Source: Oligoflexia bacterium
GTDB taxonomy: Bacteria > Bdellovibrionota > Bdellovibrionia > JABDDW01
Assembly: GCA_034439615.1 (NCBI GenBank)
Contig: JAWXAT010000007.1
Coordinates: forward strand, 1-36,762
Direction: 5' to 3'
DNA length: 36,762 nucleotides
This document shows positions 7,365 to 15,767 of the stretch, piece by piece. The position numbers and the translations under genes were made by a program. Numbering within the stretch: the first letter of the stretch is position 1; each line of letters begins with the position of its first letter. The notes under the pieces were generated by a model, which was not told the DNA's origin, did not search any database, and saw nothing but the letters and a program-made list of their open reading frames with translations.

Positions 7365-8095
7365 GCGCTTTTGATCCCATCACTTTTCTGAAGGCCATGA
7401 TCAACAGATTTGTGAAGGTAATCAATCATTTTTTTAATATTCTTTGTATCTTCTTTTGCCAGCCCCATAAACATGAGGCCATAGCCAGTAGGCTCCACTG
7501 CACGGTGCCACATGACTTTTGAAAGCACAGAAAACTGGATCGGACCCAGTGATAAATTGATCCAGACCATGTCACCTAAATCAAGACGGGCCTTCATATC
7601 AACATAACAACCTTTTTTTGAAATATCGAGGACATTACAATCTATCATAATTTGTCGAATGCGCATCTGCGCACCGAGGTTTACATTAAAGCGGGTATCA
7701 CGCTCCCACCATTTAAGATTTGGATTAAAATAGGGGCTAATAATATGTTTTTGAAGAAAAAATCCAACACATCCAATTGTCACCAAGTGAAATAGGACAA
7801 CGATGTAAATGCTGTATGCGGGATTTTTAATATACATAAAAGTATTTTGAAGGAGCAGATATGCGGAGCATGCTAAAAACGCAAAGTAACCCCATTTTGC
7901 AACACTGTGAATTCCGTATGCTACAATTGGAAAACAGGCGAGGAGCAACCATTCATAGTTTGAAAAATGATGAAACACACTTCGCGGGCCAAAATAGGGC
8001 CAGTTGTTGATCCATGCAACCTGAATGATATTTCCAAGGGGAGCTAGTAAATAGGCCCAAGCAATAATGCTGATTGAAAGAGGCTTTTCTTTCAT
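7361..8095 (-). CDS. Polytopic membrane protein with C-terminal PilZ domain
   Basis: A likely c-di-GMP receptor in the inner membrane. The N-terminal 120 residues hold about four hydrophobic segments (near 8-28, 48-66, 67-88 and 94-114), followed by a cytoplasmic PilZ-like domain. The PilZ signature DxSxxG is present as DISKKG (157-162). The N-terminal arginine motif reads ERDTR (131-135), so its two arginines are three rather than four residues apart (RxxR, not RxxxR), and binding strength is uncertain. It lies 5 bases after the HD-GYP gene and shares ATGA with the reductase, so it is clearly part of the same operon. What the membrane part does is unknown. Confidence 0.8.
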   Translation of the reverse strand: MKEKPLSISIIAWAYLLAPLGNIIQVAWINNWPYFGPRSVFHHFSNYEWLLLACFPIVAYGIHSVAKWGYFAFLACSAYLLLQNTFMYIKNPAYSIYIVVLFHLVTIGCVGFFLQKHIISPYFNPNLKWWERDTRFNVNLGAQMRIRQIMIDCNVLDISKKGCYVDMKARLDLGDMVWINLSLGPIQFSVLSKVMWHRAVEPTGYGLMFMGLAKEDTKNIKKMIDYLHKSVDHGLQKSDGIKSA

Positions 8096-8100
8096 CGCAC

Positions 8101-9786
8101 TTACCCAGTCTTTTTCTGACGTAAGGGGTGAGTCACTTCATAAGCACGTGCTTCAATAAAAATACGAAGGAGTTCTTTATCTAACTTACCTTCTTTAGCT
8201 TCATCGTGAAGAATGTCAAGTGCCCGAGTATTATCAACAGCTTTTTTATAAGGACGATCAAATGCAGTGAGAGCATCATAAATATCACTGATGGTCATCA
8301 TGCGTGATTGAATAGGAATTTGATCAGCTTTAAGTTTTCGTGGGTAGCCGGTGCCATCAAGTTTTTCATGATGAGCATGAGCAATTTCTGGTACGTTTTG
8401 TAAAGTTTCAGTCCAAGCAATTTGACTTAGAAAATCATATGTGTGAGAGACGTGTGATTCAATCTGTACTCTTTCTTGTGGGCTTAATGTTCCACGCTTA
8501 ACAGAAAGCCTCACGATTTCATTTTCATCAAGAATTTTTTGCCCAATATCTTCACTCATGCGTTTGATTTCGCCCATGAGCTTTATGATGTCAAAATCTT
8601 TGTCTAAGATTTGACTCTCGTTGGCCTTTAATATTCCTCGACGAATCTGATCGATTTGTTGTCTGAATTGGTCAATGGCCCAAAGTGATTTACCCAATTC
8701 AGCTTGTGGGTCTAGAGGATTTTGTTGGGTAGCATGACCTACAAGCTTTTCAGCACAGTATCTCCAGGCACGAGCTTCATTTACTGAAGTGATCGTCTGA
8801 AGACGCAATAAAACTGTCTCTAATTCATTTGGAAAAAGCTTTTGGCCTTTTGTCAGAATTGCTTCACGTACACCGATTTTTCCAAAATCATGTAAAAGAC
8901 TTGCGTAGCGAATTTCTCGTATTTGTTCAGTTGAGAAGCGAATGTCTTTAAGTATTCCAGAAGTAGTTGAGTCAACGACCTCTGCAAGGCGCACAGTGAG
9001 TTGCGCTACACGATCACTATGACCAGATGTTGACGGGTCTCTTGCTTCAATAGCCATAACTGAAGCTTTAACAAAACTTTCAAAGAGATTACTTATGTCT
9101 TCAGTAAGTTTTGCGTTCTCAAGAGCCACAGCGGCGTGAGATGCAAATGTGTGCATGAGTTTGTCGTCATGTTCAGAAAAAGCAATAATGTCTGCTTCAG
9201 GAACTCTGATTGAAGCTTCTCCTGGTGGAATGTCGTCAGCGCGCCTGTAAGTTCTTTTTTTATTTACAAGTTGTACGACTCCAAGAATTTTTCCTTTATT
9301 TGTTTTAATAGGAACCGCAAGAACTGATTTAGTTCTGTATTTATTCATGCGATCCATCACAGGATTAAATTTATAAGGAGTTCCTGTGGGTAGTGCATAG
9401 GCATCTCGAATACGAATACTTTGACCGGTGAGTGCGACATAACCAGCAATACTGTCGTGATTTAATTCTAATAATTGTCTTTTAAGTGATGCGCCAGTTG
9501 CTGCAGAATTCAATGAATGACTAAATCTCAACATCGGGACAAACTCTGAGCGTGCGCCGCCAATGCTGTCTTGTTTTATTCTTTCTATAAGATAAATACT
9601 GCCACCATCGGCATATGTATTTTCTGTTGCTTTACCTAAGATCATTTCTAAAATTTTAGTGGATTCATGTTCAGCGGATAAAGCAGCACCAACCTCAAGC
9701 AAACTCGCGAGTTCGCGATCTTCTTGAACAGTTCTGGGTTTGAGGCGATAAACTTTACCGCTCTTTTGATTTTTAGGCTGACTCAA
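8101..9786 (-). CDS. GAF-HD-GYP cyclic-di-GMP phosphodiesterase
   Basis: Predicted cytoplasmic c-di-GMP phosphodiesterase of 561 residues. A GAF sensor domain spans about residues 30-225. The HD-GYP domain follows: GHSDRV (255-260), the metal-binding LLHDFGKIG with His299-Asp300, and HHEKLDGTGYP at 472-482 with an intact GYP, then the DIYDAL metal region. Between the HDxGK helix and the next conserved helix (LSPQERVQIESH, about 434) there is an insertion of roughly 110 residues, largely helical and charged, not found in ordinary HD-GYP proteins. The start is a TTG (9784-9786) backed by AAAGGAT at good distance; no ATG fits better. It heads the five-gene cluster. Confidence 0.87.
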   Translation of the reverse strand: MSQPKNQKSGKVYRLKPRTVQEDRELASLLEVGAALSAEHESTKILEMILGKATENTYADGGSIYLIERIKQDSIGGARSEFVPMLRFSHSLNSAATGASLKRQLLELNHDSIAGYVALTGQSIRIRDAYALPTGTPYKFNPVMDRMNKYRTKSVLAVPIKTNKGKILGVVQLVNKKRTYRRADDIPPGEASIRVPEADIIAFSEHDDKLMHTFASHAAVALENAKLTEDISNLFESFVKASVMAIEARDPSTSGHSDRVAQLTVRLAEVVDSTTSGILKDIRFSTEQIREIRYASLLHDFGKIGVREAILTKGQKLFPNELETVLLRLQTITSVNEARAWRYCAEKLVGHATQQNPLDPQAELGKSLWAIDQFRQQIDQIRRGILKANESQILDKDFDIIKLMGEIKRMSEDIGQKILDENEIVRLSVKRGTLSPQERVQIESHVSHTYDFLSQIAWTETLQNVPEIAHAHHEKLDGTGYPRKLKADQIPIQSRMMTISDIYDALTAFDRPYKKAVDNTRALDILHDEAKEGKLDKELLRIFIEARAYEVTHPLRQKKTG

Positions 9787-9912
9787 ACTGTTTATCCTTT
9801 ATGTATTAAAATACACCATCCATTTGATTACTTATCGTCAAATGGACCTAACACCTTGAATTCACGCCTTGAATTCTTCATGATTTTAAATGTGAGTTAT
9901 ATCAGTCAATTA

Positions 9913-9944
9913 GAAATAAAAAACCAGGTGTCAAACACCTGGTT
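9913..9944 (-). terminator. Rho-independent terminator
   Basis: On the minus strand, AACCAGGTG pairs perfectly with CACCTGGTT around a 5-base loop (arms 9936-9944 and 9922-9930) and is followed directly by a T-rich run (TTTTTATTTCT). It lies 33 bases past the stop of the small Cys/His protein gene, so that gene is probably its own transcription unit, insulated from the HD-GYP cluster. Confidence 0.85.
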
Positions 9945-9976
9945 GTCGGTCGAGCAGGACCCCATTTCGGTATCAG

Positions 9977-10273
9977 TTATGCAGATTTTTTCATCAATCT
10001 GCGACTGTAATCATAGAATTTCTTATTAAAATCAGTGGGCTTGCGACCCTCTTTGGTAATAAGACCTTCTTTAAACCAGTCGAAATGTTCCATGCAAAAA
10101 TTTGCCTTTTCTGATTTGCTTTTGCAGCTTTCAGCAAGACACATTCCTGGCAATGAAATTACGTTATTTTTAGACGGGCCTTGGTGCGAAACTTTGCCAC
10201 CGTTGCCTTGTCCGCCTTTTTCCTGTGTTGGTGTAGGAACAGGTACCTGAGCTGCATTAATTGGCTTTGCCAT
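9977..10273 (-). CDS. Small Cys/His protein of unknown function
   Basis: Not recognised. The ATG at 10271-10273 is chosen because GGAGG lies seven bases before it; an in-frame ATG at 10288 would place that site inside the gene. The 98-residue product has a low-complexity Gly/Gln/Pro head (about 1-40) and a compact C-terminal half with Cys-x4-Cys, then Cys-x2-His (CLAESCKS, FCMEHF), a spacing that could bind one zinc ion, then a basic tail. It has its own putative promoter motif (10356-10363) and a strong terminator. Proteins of this kind occur as short conserved hypotheticals; a nucleic-acid or protein-binding zinc ribbon is only a guess. Confidence 0.7.
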   Translation of the reverse strand: MAKPINAAQVPVPTPTQEKGGQGNGGKVSHQGPSKNNVISLPGMCLAESCKSKSEKANFCMEHFDWFKEGLITKEGRKPTDFNKKFYDYSRRLMKKSA

Positions 10274-10355
10274 CGTAAACCTCCGCATGAATTATGGACC
10301 ACTTGACGTAAGTCCTAATTTCTTATCGGGGCTTTAATAGAAAACTTTAACTTTA

Positions 10356-10363
10356 GTCTAGGT
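10356..10363 (-). promoter_or_regulatory. Recurrent ACCTAGAC motif (putative promoter element)
   Basis: On the minus strand this reads ATGACCTAGACTAAAG, about 83 bases upstream of the small Cys/His gene's start. The core ACCTAGAC also occurs in sense orientation upstream of genes at 3781, 27863 and 36299. It may be a -10 type element for a special sigma factor or a regulator site; no good -35 TTGACA stands in front. Confidence 0.4.
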
Positions 10364-10387
10364 CATTTAGAATGTGAGAAATTCTGA

Positions 10388-11365
10388 CTAAAAATTAGAC
10401 ACTGAATCTGGCGCAACGATTCCAACGTAGGGATTATGAATATACTCTAAGCTCCAGCCACGTGGTTGGCCTAAACGCATGAATACCATATAGGCCGGAT
10501 CAAAAAACCAATCACCACGCTTAGAATAACTGCTATCTGTATCATCAAACCATGCCCAAGGTGGTTTTGCCAGGCCTCGGCCAAATTTTTCACCTGCGAA
10601 TGCTTCTGGTACATCACCAATTTGAAATCGTGTTCCGCCATATTTGAAATTCTTGTTCCAAATCTTGCCTCGGCCCACGTGATCTTTTCTACTCCATAAA
10701 TCTGACATTGAAGTTAAAAGATAACGATAAGTTCCGTTTTTCTTACCATTGGGGTCATCAGCTGTAGTTCCAATTGAATAAATAAGACGGGGATTGTTAT
10801 TGGGAAGGTCATCCCAGTTATAAACGGCATGTCCTCCAGAATCAATACGAAGTGCAATGCGACGATCACGCCCAGAAAGATCAGGAGCAGGAGCGACTGT
10901 GGTTTTTGGATTTGCGTAACCAATGATATCGTAATGGGCGACAGTTGAAATATAAACAACATCACCCATTTCATGACTTGGGTTTTTCACAACCGTATAA
11001 AAAGCCCCTTCAAGATCATTCTCATGACAAAATTTCCAAAAACACACAGCTTGATAATCACGTGGATGAAAAAAAGCATAAGTGATGAAGTAATGAGTAC
11101 TTGTTTCAACAACATCATAATAGACATAAGCGGGCGTTGGGTATTTTTCTAAATTATCCCAATTATTATTTCCAACCCAGTCTCCATCAAAATTAAATCG
11201 GGTGATGGCATCAGCGCGTGGGTTTTTTCCGATTTCTTGATAAATTACTGGAGCATGATAGATGGCAAGTTTTTTAAGAAAATCAGATCCCAAGACAGAA
11301 GCGGTGAGTGCTTTTGATGGGCATAAAATTAAAACAATTAAAAGCCCCAGCAATCCCTGAGACAT
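10388..11365 (-). CDS. Secreted protein of unknown function
   Basis: A 325-residue exported protein. It has a signal peptide (MSQGLLGLLIVLILCPSKALTA) and starts at ATG after a purine-rich GGGGGAAG. The mature part is rich in Trp, Tyr, Asp and Asn. Around residues 30-130 it has YHAPVIYQE, TPAYVYYDVV, YFITYAFFHPRDYQ and HENDLEGAFYTV. This order resembles the Vps62/DUF946-like and NPP1-like proteins, in which a His-x-x-Asp-x-Glu segment follows a beta-rich start. The match is by eye and weak. No membrane anchor is seen, so it is probably periplasmic or released. It stands alone between two intergenic gaps and its role is unknown. Confidence 0.7.
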   Translation of the reverse strand: MSQGLLGLLIVLILCPSKALTASVLGSDFLKKLAIYHAPVIYQEIGKNPRADAITRFNFDGDWVGNNNWDNLEKYPTPAYVYYDVVETSTHYFITYAFFHPRDYQAVCFWKFCHENDLEGAFYTVVKNPSHEMGDVVYISTVAHYDIIGYANPKTTVAPAPDLSGRDRRIALRIDSGGHAVYNWDDLPNNNPRLIYSIGTTADDPNGKKNGTYRYLLTSMSDLWSRKDHVGRGKIWNKNFKYGGTRFQIGDVPEAFAGEKFGRGLAKPPWAWFDDTDSSYSKRGDWFFDPAYMVFMRLGQPRGWSLEYIHNPYVGIVAPDSVSNF

Positions 11366-11505
11366 TCTTCCCCCAGATGCGTAACTTTAGATTTAAGCTA
11401 CATATCTAGAATATCACTTCCACAAAAAATAAATGCGCGACTTAGGTGATGTTACCTCGTGAATTATGCAAATTTACGAATTTAGAATTGACGATGGTCT
11501 AGAGA

Positions 11506-12396
11506 TTACCCGCGAAAAAAGGCCCCCAGCTCATTTTCCATAGGTTTTATGAGGGCAGAAATATTCTCAAGTCCAAGTGATTTACTTTCAGGTTTTTCAA
11601 AATTTTTAAGAACTCCCTCTAATACGGGAAGCACAACACTCACACTTGAACTTAATTCTTGAGCTAACTTCATATCTTTATGGGCATGCTCTAATTTAAA
11701 GCGCGCAGTAAAATCATCTGCTAAAATTTGAGGCCCGTAGATTTTTAGCATCTCACTACTTGCAGTACCCGAGAGCAGAGTATCAAATAATTCTTTAGGT
11801 TTGAGCCCAAAACGAATCGCTAATGGAAGTGCTTCAGCAAAAACAGCTAAGTTTCCGATGCAAATGAGGTTATTAATAATTTTTGCTATATGGCCGTTTC
11901 CGATATCGCCAAAATGACTTTGAATTTTACTCACAGCTTCAAGTACTTCTTTAACTTCTTCAAACCAGACTTTAGGGCCACCCACAAAAAGAGTGAGGGT
12001 GCCCTCATTTGCACCTTTTACTCCTCCTGTCACTGGAGAATCAAAAAATTTTAATGAACGCCGGTCAAATTCTTGAAATATTTTTTTTGTACTTTCAGGA
12101 GAAGACGTCGACATATCAACAACTGTATGATGACTTTGTAAAAGATGAATAAGGCCACTTTTACCAATGGTGAGCTCTTCAACTTCCACACTTGTTGGAA
12201 CCATCAGAACAATAACGTCACTCTGCGCGACAAGTTCACTTAAATTGATAGCGGTTTTTGCACCTAAACTTTTAAGTTCACCAACGACTGTGAGATTTTT
12301 ATGTGGCAATACAGTAAGATTAAAATTTTTCTTAAGCCAATTTCTTGCCATAGGTGCACCCATCAGGCCGAGTCCTATGAGTCCTACTTTTTTCAT
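11506..12396 (-). CDS. NAD(P)-dependent 3-hydroxyisobutyrate-dehydrogenase-family reductase
   Basis: A 296-residue beta-hydroxyacid dehydrogenase. The N-terminal Rossmann turn is GLIGLGLMGAPMARN (residues 5-19), the substrate-binding segment is DSPVTGGVKGANEGTL (about 119-134), and the catalytic Lys lies in GHIAKIINN (about 171). The length fits 3-hydroxyisobutyrate dehydrogenase, tartronate semialdehyde reductase and glyoxylate/succinic-semialdehyde reductases; the substrate cannot be fixed by eye. Its ATG overlaps the stop of the SBP_5 gene by one base (TAATG), making it the last gene of the polyamine-transport operon. A succinic-semialdehyde reductase role would fit putrescine breakdown, but that is inference from position. 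Confidence 0.85.
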   Translation of the reverse strand: MKKVGLIGLGLMGAPMARNWLKKNFNLTVLPHKNLTVVGELKSLGAKTAINLSELVAQSDVIVLMVPTSVEVEELTIGKSGLIHLLQSHHTVVDMSTSSPESTKKIFQEFDRRSLKFFDSPVTGGVKGANEGTLTLFVGGPKVWFEEVKEVLEAVSKIQSHFGDIGNGHIAKIINNLICIGNLAVFAEALPLAIRFGLKPKELFDTLLSGTASSEMLKIYGPQILADDFTARFKLEHAHKDMKLAQELSSSVSVVLPVLEGVLKNFEKPESKSLGLENISALIKPMENELGAFFRG

Positions 12397-13913
12397 TACT
12401 TTGTCTCTTTTTTATCGATGTAAAGATCTGCTAAGTCAAGCTGATTGAGTTCATTGAGTCTCCAGCCCTTGATCTCTGGTTTCATGAGCATTGAAAAATG
12501 AATTCTGCCTAATGGAATACCCACGTATTCTTCTTTAAATAAAATATTATGGGCCACCGCACACACATTTTTTCTCTGGGTATAATTCATTTTTCTTTCA
12601 CCTAAAGCTTTAACTAATCCGTCAAAGCGCACGTTTGAAAAGCCAACATAATTTTCAAGATGCCCTGTTTGAAATCTCTCAATTGCAGCCACACAAGTTG
12701 GTCTATTAAGCGCAACACCTAGCCTAAATGAATCAGGGGGGCTTGATTTAAGAGTGGCTAAATATTGTTTTTGTTCAAGCCCTCTAATTTCTACTTTCAA
12801 ACCCAAATGACTTCGCCATTGTTCTTGAACCCATTCAGCAGTTTTTTTGATGTCATCACCACCGAGTTGACTAAAATAAAATTTTACAGATTTTTTTAAA
12901 TCAAGTGGCGGCTGACTGGGAATAAACTCATTGCAAAAACCACCAGCTACCGGAAGCATGCTTTCAGTGATGCCAGGGCATCCTGGAGGGCCCAATGCAT
13001 GAAACAAACGCGTGAAGTCTTTAAAATTTAAGCCATGGGCTAGGGCTTTACGAACTTCTTTTTTCTCAAAAGGGCTGCCAGGCCGCAGATTAAACCCAAT
13101 GTAATCATAACGAGAAACAGGAAGTTGTAAAAAATCAGATCTCATTTTATAGGCTGGTATATTTGCAGTAGTTAAGCGCCATAAAAAATTAATCACACCT
13201 TTTTCATAGAGATTTAAAGCTGTGGAATCTTCTTCAACAAAAATAATTTCAGTTAAGGGTCGAGGGTTACGACCTGTCCAGTAGTTGTAATTGGGTTCTA
13301 ATATTATTTTTTTCCCTTTAGACCATTCTTTAATTTTATAAGGGCCGCTAGTAACTTGTTTTGTAAAATCGCCACCTACAGGTGGCTTATAGGCAACAAA
13401 TAATGGATTAGAAAGTTTCTCTAAAAATTCATAATCAGTGTTTGTGAGTTCAAATTCAAGATCAAGTGGAGTTACGGCCTTTAACCCTAGTTCTTTACTT
13501 GGAATCTTCCCTTCATAAATAGATTTTCCGTTTTTTACATTAAAGAACAAAAATGAATGAGGTGATTTACTCGTAGGTTCTACAACACGCCGAAATGAAT
13601 CTACAAAATCTTGGGCTGTAATGGGTGTGTTATCACTCCATTTGATATTCTTTTTAATTTTGCAGTGCACAAGTGTCGGGTTTTTAAAACGACAACGCTC
13701 AGCAAGATCAAAAACCAATTCATCTTTTGAATAGCGAATTAGACCTCGAAAAAGGTTTCCGACAAGATAAGTGTGTTCACCTGGAGTTACTTGAATGGGA
13801 TCAACAGTTTGTGGCTCATGCTTTAAGTGAAATCGAAATGTTTCATCAGCTAAACATTCGACATCAAAAGTTAGACCAAAGATCATTAAACCCAATATTA
13901 AACAATGCAACAT
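12396..13913 (-). CDS. Extracellular solute-binding protein, SBP_5 (OppA/DppA type)
   Basis: A 505-residue periplasmic binding protein of ABC importers for peptides or nickel. The N-terminus is a signal peptide (MLHCLILGLMIFGLTF). Family features in order are the start LKHEPQTVDP, NLFRGLIRY, the WSDNTPITAQDFVDSFRRV motif (about residues 99-117), the SGPYKIKEW strand pair and the LEPNYNYW segment. The ATG at 13911-13913 is preferred because AAGGG stands six bases before it; a GTG two codons upstream would sit on that site. No peptide permease genes accompany it. It lies 19 bases behind potD, so it may lend a second substrate to the cluster or act with permeases encoded elsewhere. Confidence 0.87.
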   Translation of the reverse strand: MLHCLILGLMIFGLTFDVECLADETFRFHLKHEPQTVDPIQVTPGEHTYLVGNLFRGLIRYSKDELVFDLAERCRFKNPTLVHCKIKKNIKWSDNTPITAQDFVDSFRRVVEPTSKSPHSFLFFNVKNGKSIYEGKIPSKELGLKAVTPLDLEFELTNTDYEFLEKLSNPLFVAYKPPVGGDFTKQVTSGPYKIKEWSKGKKIILEPNYNYWTGRNPRPLTEIIFVEEDSTALNLYEKGVINFLWRLTTANIPAYKMRSDFLQLPVSRYDYIGFNLRPGSPFEKKEVRKALAHGLNFKDFTRLFHALGPPGCPGITESMLPVAGGFCNEFIPSQPPLDLKKSVKFYFSQLGGDDIKKTAEWVQEQWRSHLGLKVEIRGLEQKQYLATLKSSPPDSFRLGVALNRPTCVAAIERFQTGHLENYVGFSNVRFDGLVKALGERKMNYTQRKNVCAVAHNILFKEEYVGIPLGRIHFSMLMKPEIKGWRLNELNQLDLADLYIDKKETK

Positions 13914-13932
13914 GATCACCCTTCATAAACAA

Positions 13933-14988
13933 TTATTTTGTTTTTGCTTCGGTCCAGAGCTGATCCCACATCTCACTGTGAACGCCAAGATCTTTCAGAA
14001 ATTCCAAATGACCCACTTGAATTTTTTTCAGATGACTCGGCCTTAAGACTTCCTCAGAAATTAAAGATTCTGCAGCCTTATTAGGAGAACTGTAACCCAA
14101 TTCTTCAGTAATTTCTTTGTTTACCTGAGCCTCAAGAATATAATTGATAAAGGCATGGGCAAGTTCAATGTTGTGAGCTTTTAAAGGAATAGCCATGGTG
14201 TCGATCCATACGGTTCCACCTTCTTTGGGTGTCACATATTTTAATTCAGGATTTGAGCGCATGAGAATTTGAGCATCGCCACTATAAATTTGTGCAATCC
14301 ATATATCACCCGAAAGTACGTGTTGTTTAGGATCACTGGCAAAGAGTCTAATACTGGGCTTAAGTTTAATAAGCAATTTTTGCGCTTCTTCAAGTTCCTT
14401 TTTTTTCACTGAATTATTTGAGTATCCAAGCTTATGCAACATGGCCCCCAAAACTTCGCGCTCATCATCGAGGAGTGAAATATGCCCAGCGTATTCTTTT
14501 TGAAACAGTGCATTCCAAGACTCAATAGGAGTTTTCACAAATTTCGTATTGTAAATAAGCCCTGTGGTACCCCAGGTATAAGGTACTGAGTATTTACTTC
14601 CTGGGTCATATGGTACTTCAACAAAATCATTGGCAAGATTTTTATAGTTTGAGAGTTTTGATTTATCTAATTCCATCACAAGCTTGCTAGCAATCAGTGC
14701 ACGTACGATGTAATCAGAAGGCACAATGACATCATAACCTTCAGCTCCAGCTTGAAGCTTTGCAAGTAACTCTTCATTATTAGAGAAGTTATCGTAACGA
14801 ACCTGACAATTATTTTTCACTTCAAAGTCTTTAATTACTTTTGCAGGAAAATAATCGCTCATTGCAAAAAGATGGAGCGTTTTTTTAGGCGCATCACTTT
14901 GTATCTCAATGCGTGCAGCGCGATACTTACTAAAGGCCCAAAGACCAGCTACAACAAAGAGTACTAAGAAGGTTAAGATTTTTTTCAT
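13933..14988 (-). CDS. potD: Spermidine/putrescine-binding protein
   Basis: The periplasmic receptor of the PotABCD importer, 351 residues. It has an N-terminal hydrophobic export or anchor segment (ILTFLVLFVVAGLWAF) with no lipobox Cys. Typical PotD/PotF stretches are present: FAMSDYFPAKVIKDFE, YDVIVPSDYIV, VPYTWGTTGLIYN, LLDDEREVLGAML and the ligand-region VWIDTMAIP. The start ATG has AGGAG upstream and overlaps the potC stop (ATGA). Polyamine binding is well supported by family and operon. Which polyamine is bound is not visible. Confidence 0.9.
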   Translation of the reverse strand: MKKILTFLVLFVVAGLWAFSKYRAARIEIQSDAPKKTLHLFAMSDYFPAKVIKDFEVKNNCQVRYDNFSNNEELLAKLQAGAEGYDVIVPSDYIVRALIASKLVMELDKSKLSNYKNLANDFVEVPYDPGSKYSVPYTWGTTGLIYNTKFVKTPIESWNALFQKEYAGHISLLDDEREVLGAMLHKLGYSNNSVKKKELEEAQKLLIKLKPSIRLFASDPKQHVLSGDIWIAQIYSGDAQILMRSNPELKYVTPKEGGTVWIDTMAIPLKAHNIELAHAFINYILEAQVNKEITEELGYSSPNKAAESLISEEVLRPSHLKKIQVGHLEFLKDLGVHSEMWDQLWTEAKTK

Positions 14989-15767
14989 GAAGAGGCTCCT
15001 GCATTTTTTCTATTTTGATTCCAAAAAGCCAAAGTGACCAACACAAGGCTTGCGCATAAAATTAATGCACTTAAAGCATTAACAGAGGGACTTACTCCAA
15101 ATTTGAGCATTGAGTAAATCTTCAGTGGTAAAGTAGTTGCTCCAACACCTGCTGTGAAAAAAGACACAATAAAGTCGTCAAAGCTCAAAGTAAAAACCAT
15201 AAGCATTCCAGATACCATGGCAGGCCATAATTGGGGAAGTGTGATCTTTAAAAGTATTGTCCAACGACCTGCTCCCAGATCAGAGGCTGCTTCTTCAAGC
15301 ATTGAATCCATTGCGACAAGGCGTGAGCGCACCAGTGTGGCCACATACGCTGTGCCAAAAGCCGTATGAGCAATGATGACCGAGAGTTTTCCTAGAGGAA
15401 TAGAGAGCCAGACGAAAAAACAGAGTAAAGAAAGTCCTTGAACTATTTCTGGTAAGAAAATGGGTAAAGACGCCATTTTTTGTAAAACAAAGCGCCCACG
15501 AACTGGCCCCCTGGTCATGGCAAGACCTACTGCTAATCCAAAAACCGCACTCGTTATAGTTGCAGCAAATGCGATTTCTAGAGAATTTGAAAGCGCTTCA
15601 AGAATAGCTACATCATCAAAAAGTTTAGTGTACCAATCGGTGGTGAAACCTTGCCAAATAACTCCTCTAGGTGCTGAGTTAAATGAAAGACTTACTAAGA
15701 CAACCATGGGTAAAAATAAAAATGCATACACAAGAATTACGCCGATGAGTGAGATCACTTTACTCAT
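14985..15767 (-). CDS. potC: Polyamine ABC transporter permease
   Basis: A 260-residue inner-membrane permease with about six membrane segments. It starts with a hydrophobic helix (LIGVILVYAFLFLPMVVLVS) followed by SFNSAPRG, the loop characteristic of PotC. The EAA motif that docks the ATPase reads EEAASDLGAGRWTILLKITLP (about 158-178). ATGA overlaps link it to potB upstream and potD downstream, so the subunits are translationally coupled. Confidence 0.92.
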   Translation of the reverse strand: MSKVISLIGVILVYAFLFLPMVVLVSLSFNSAPRGVIWQGFTTDWYTKLFDDVAILEALSNSLEIAFAATITSAVFGLAVGLAMTRGPVRGRFVLQKMASLPIFLPEIVQGLSLLCFFVWLSIPLGKLSVIIAHTAFGTAYVATLVRSRLVAMDSMLEEAASDLGAGRWTILLKITLPQLWPAMVSGMLMVFTLSFDDFIVSFFTAGVGATTLPLKIYSMLKFGVSPSVNALSALILCASLVLVTLAFWNQNRKNAGASS

